The position numbers were made by a program, and so were the translations under genes. 5,661 bases of DNA from JADKCL01 sp046050405 (GTDB lineage Bacteria > Bacteroidota > Bacteroidia > J057 > JADKCL01). Positions 5,488 through 5,661 of the stretch are shown one piece after another. The stretch is taken from NCBI GenBank assembly GCA_046050405.1, contig JBJOPY010000140.1, forward strand, positions 1 through 5,661. The letters run 5' to 3'. The notes under the pieces were generated by a model that was not told the origin of the DNA, made no database searches, and saw only the letters and a program-made list of their open reading frames with translations. Position 1 is the first letter of the stretch, and each line of letters starts with the position of its first letter.

Positions 5488-5661
5488 TCAGGTGTCCGAT
5501 GCCAGTCGCTTTGCTACCGCGTGCATTCGAAAATGTGAGACCGCGGAACCTCCCGTTTGGGGATCCACCTTAGGTTTGGGACGGTCAGCATTCGGGAAAC
5601 CGCCCGACGGGCTTCCGCCCTCAATGCAACATTTCTGAATGAACTCATCTGGCGGGATTTC
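5488..5661 (-). CDS. Possible 3' end of an unrecognised gene (runs off the window)
   Basis: On the minus strand a frame is open from the right edge for 57 codons to TGA at 5490-5488. The peptide starts 'EIPPDEFIQKCCIEGGSPSG' and contains a tandem 'GGSPS GGFPN' repeat encoded by 5590-5619, then 'RPKPKVDPQTGG'. The Pro/Gly-rich character suits a disordered C-terminal tail. I do not recognise it. A second minus-strand frame is also open for most of this stretch, so coding status is uncertain. The remaining sequence to cbpA (5358-5487) shows nothing beyond the weak promoter candidate. Confidence 0.3.
   Translation of the reverse strand, partial: EIPPDEFIQKCCIEGGSPSGGFPNADRPKPKVDPQTGGSAVSHFRMHAVAKRLASDT

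Overview
The window looks like chromosomal DNA from a member of the Bacteroidota with moderately high GC. Three things point there. A near-consensus Bacteroidota promoter (TAnnTTTG with an upstream TTTC) lies in front of the slyD-like gene. Shine-Dalgarno sequences are largely absent. The protein types also fit: a DnaJ/CbpM pair, a SlyD-like FKBP and a short divergent ThiE/TenI protein. The assignment comes from reading the sequence only; no database search was possible.

Layout, right to left, because nearly all genes are on the minus strand. At the right edge (5488-5661) is a possible 3' end of an unrecognised gene. A tightly packed run follows: a CbpA-type DnaJ co-chaperone (4461-5357), its modulator CbpM (4171-4464), a secreted or outer-membrane protein (3458-4102), a degenerate ThiE/TenI-like protein (2886-3461), the HMP/HMP-P kinase ThiD (1980-2810), a secreted protein of unknown function (1403-1987) and a two-helix membrane protein (1149-1400). 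Several junctions are stop/start overlaps (GTGA, ATGA and one of 8 nt) or gaps of only a few bases, so much of the run is probably co-transcribed and translationally coupled. The slyD-like FKBP isomerase (523-1011) has its own promoter and a perfect intrinsic terminator, so it is a separate unit.

At the left edge (1-120) the minus strand carries the first 20 codons of a protein resembling an IS66-type accessory ORF. A GTAA-type end lies 59 bp upstream of its start. Immediately beyond it on the plus strand is what looks like the 3' part of an interrupted host gene (ORF 60-413). Together these suggest an insertion-sequence boundary that truncated a gene.

Functionally the window combines protein folding (CbpA/CbpM, SlyD), thiamine pyrimidine metabolism (ThiD with a divergent ThiE/TenI partner) and three envelope proteins of unknown role. 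I see no clear new defence or mobile system. The items most worth following up are the catalytically degenerate ThiE/TenI protein beside an intact ThiD, the probable IS junction, and the unknown secreted and membrane proteins coupled to thiD.
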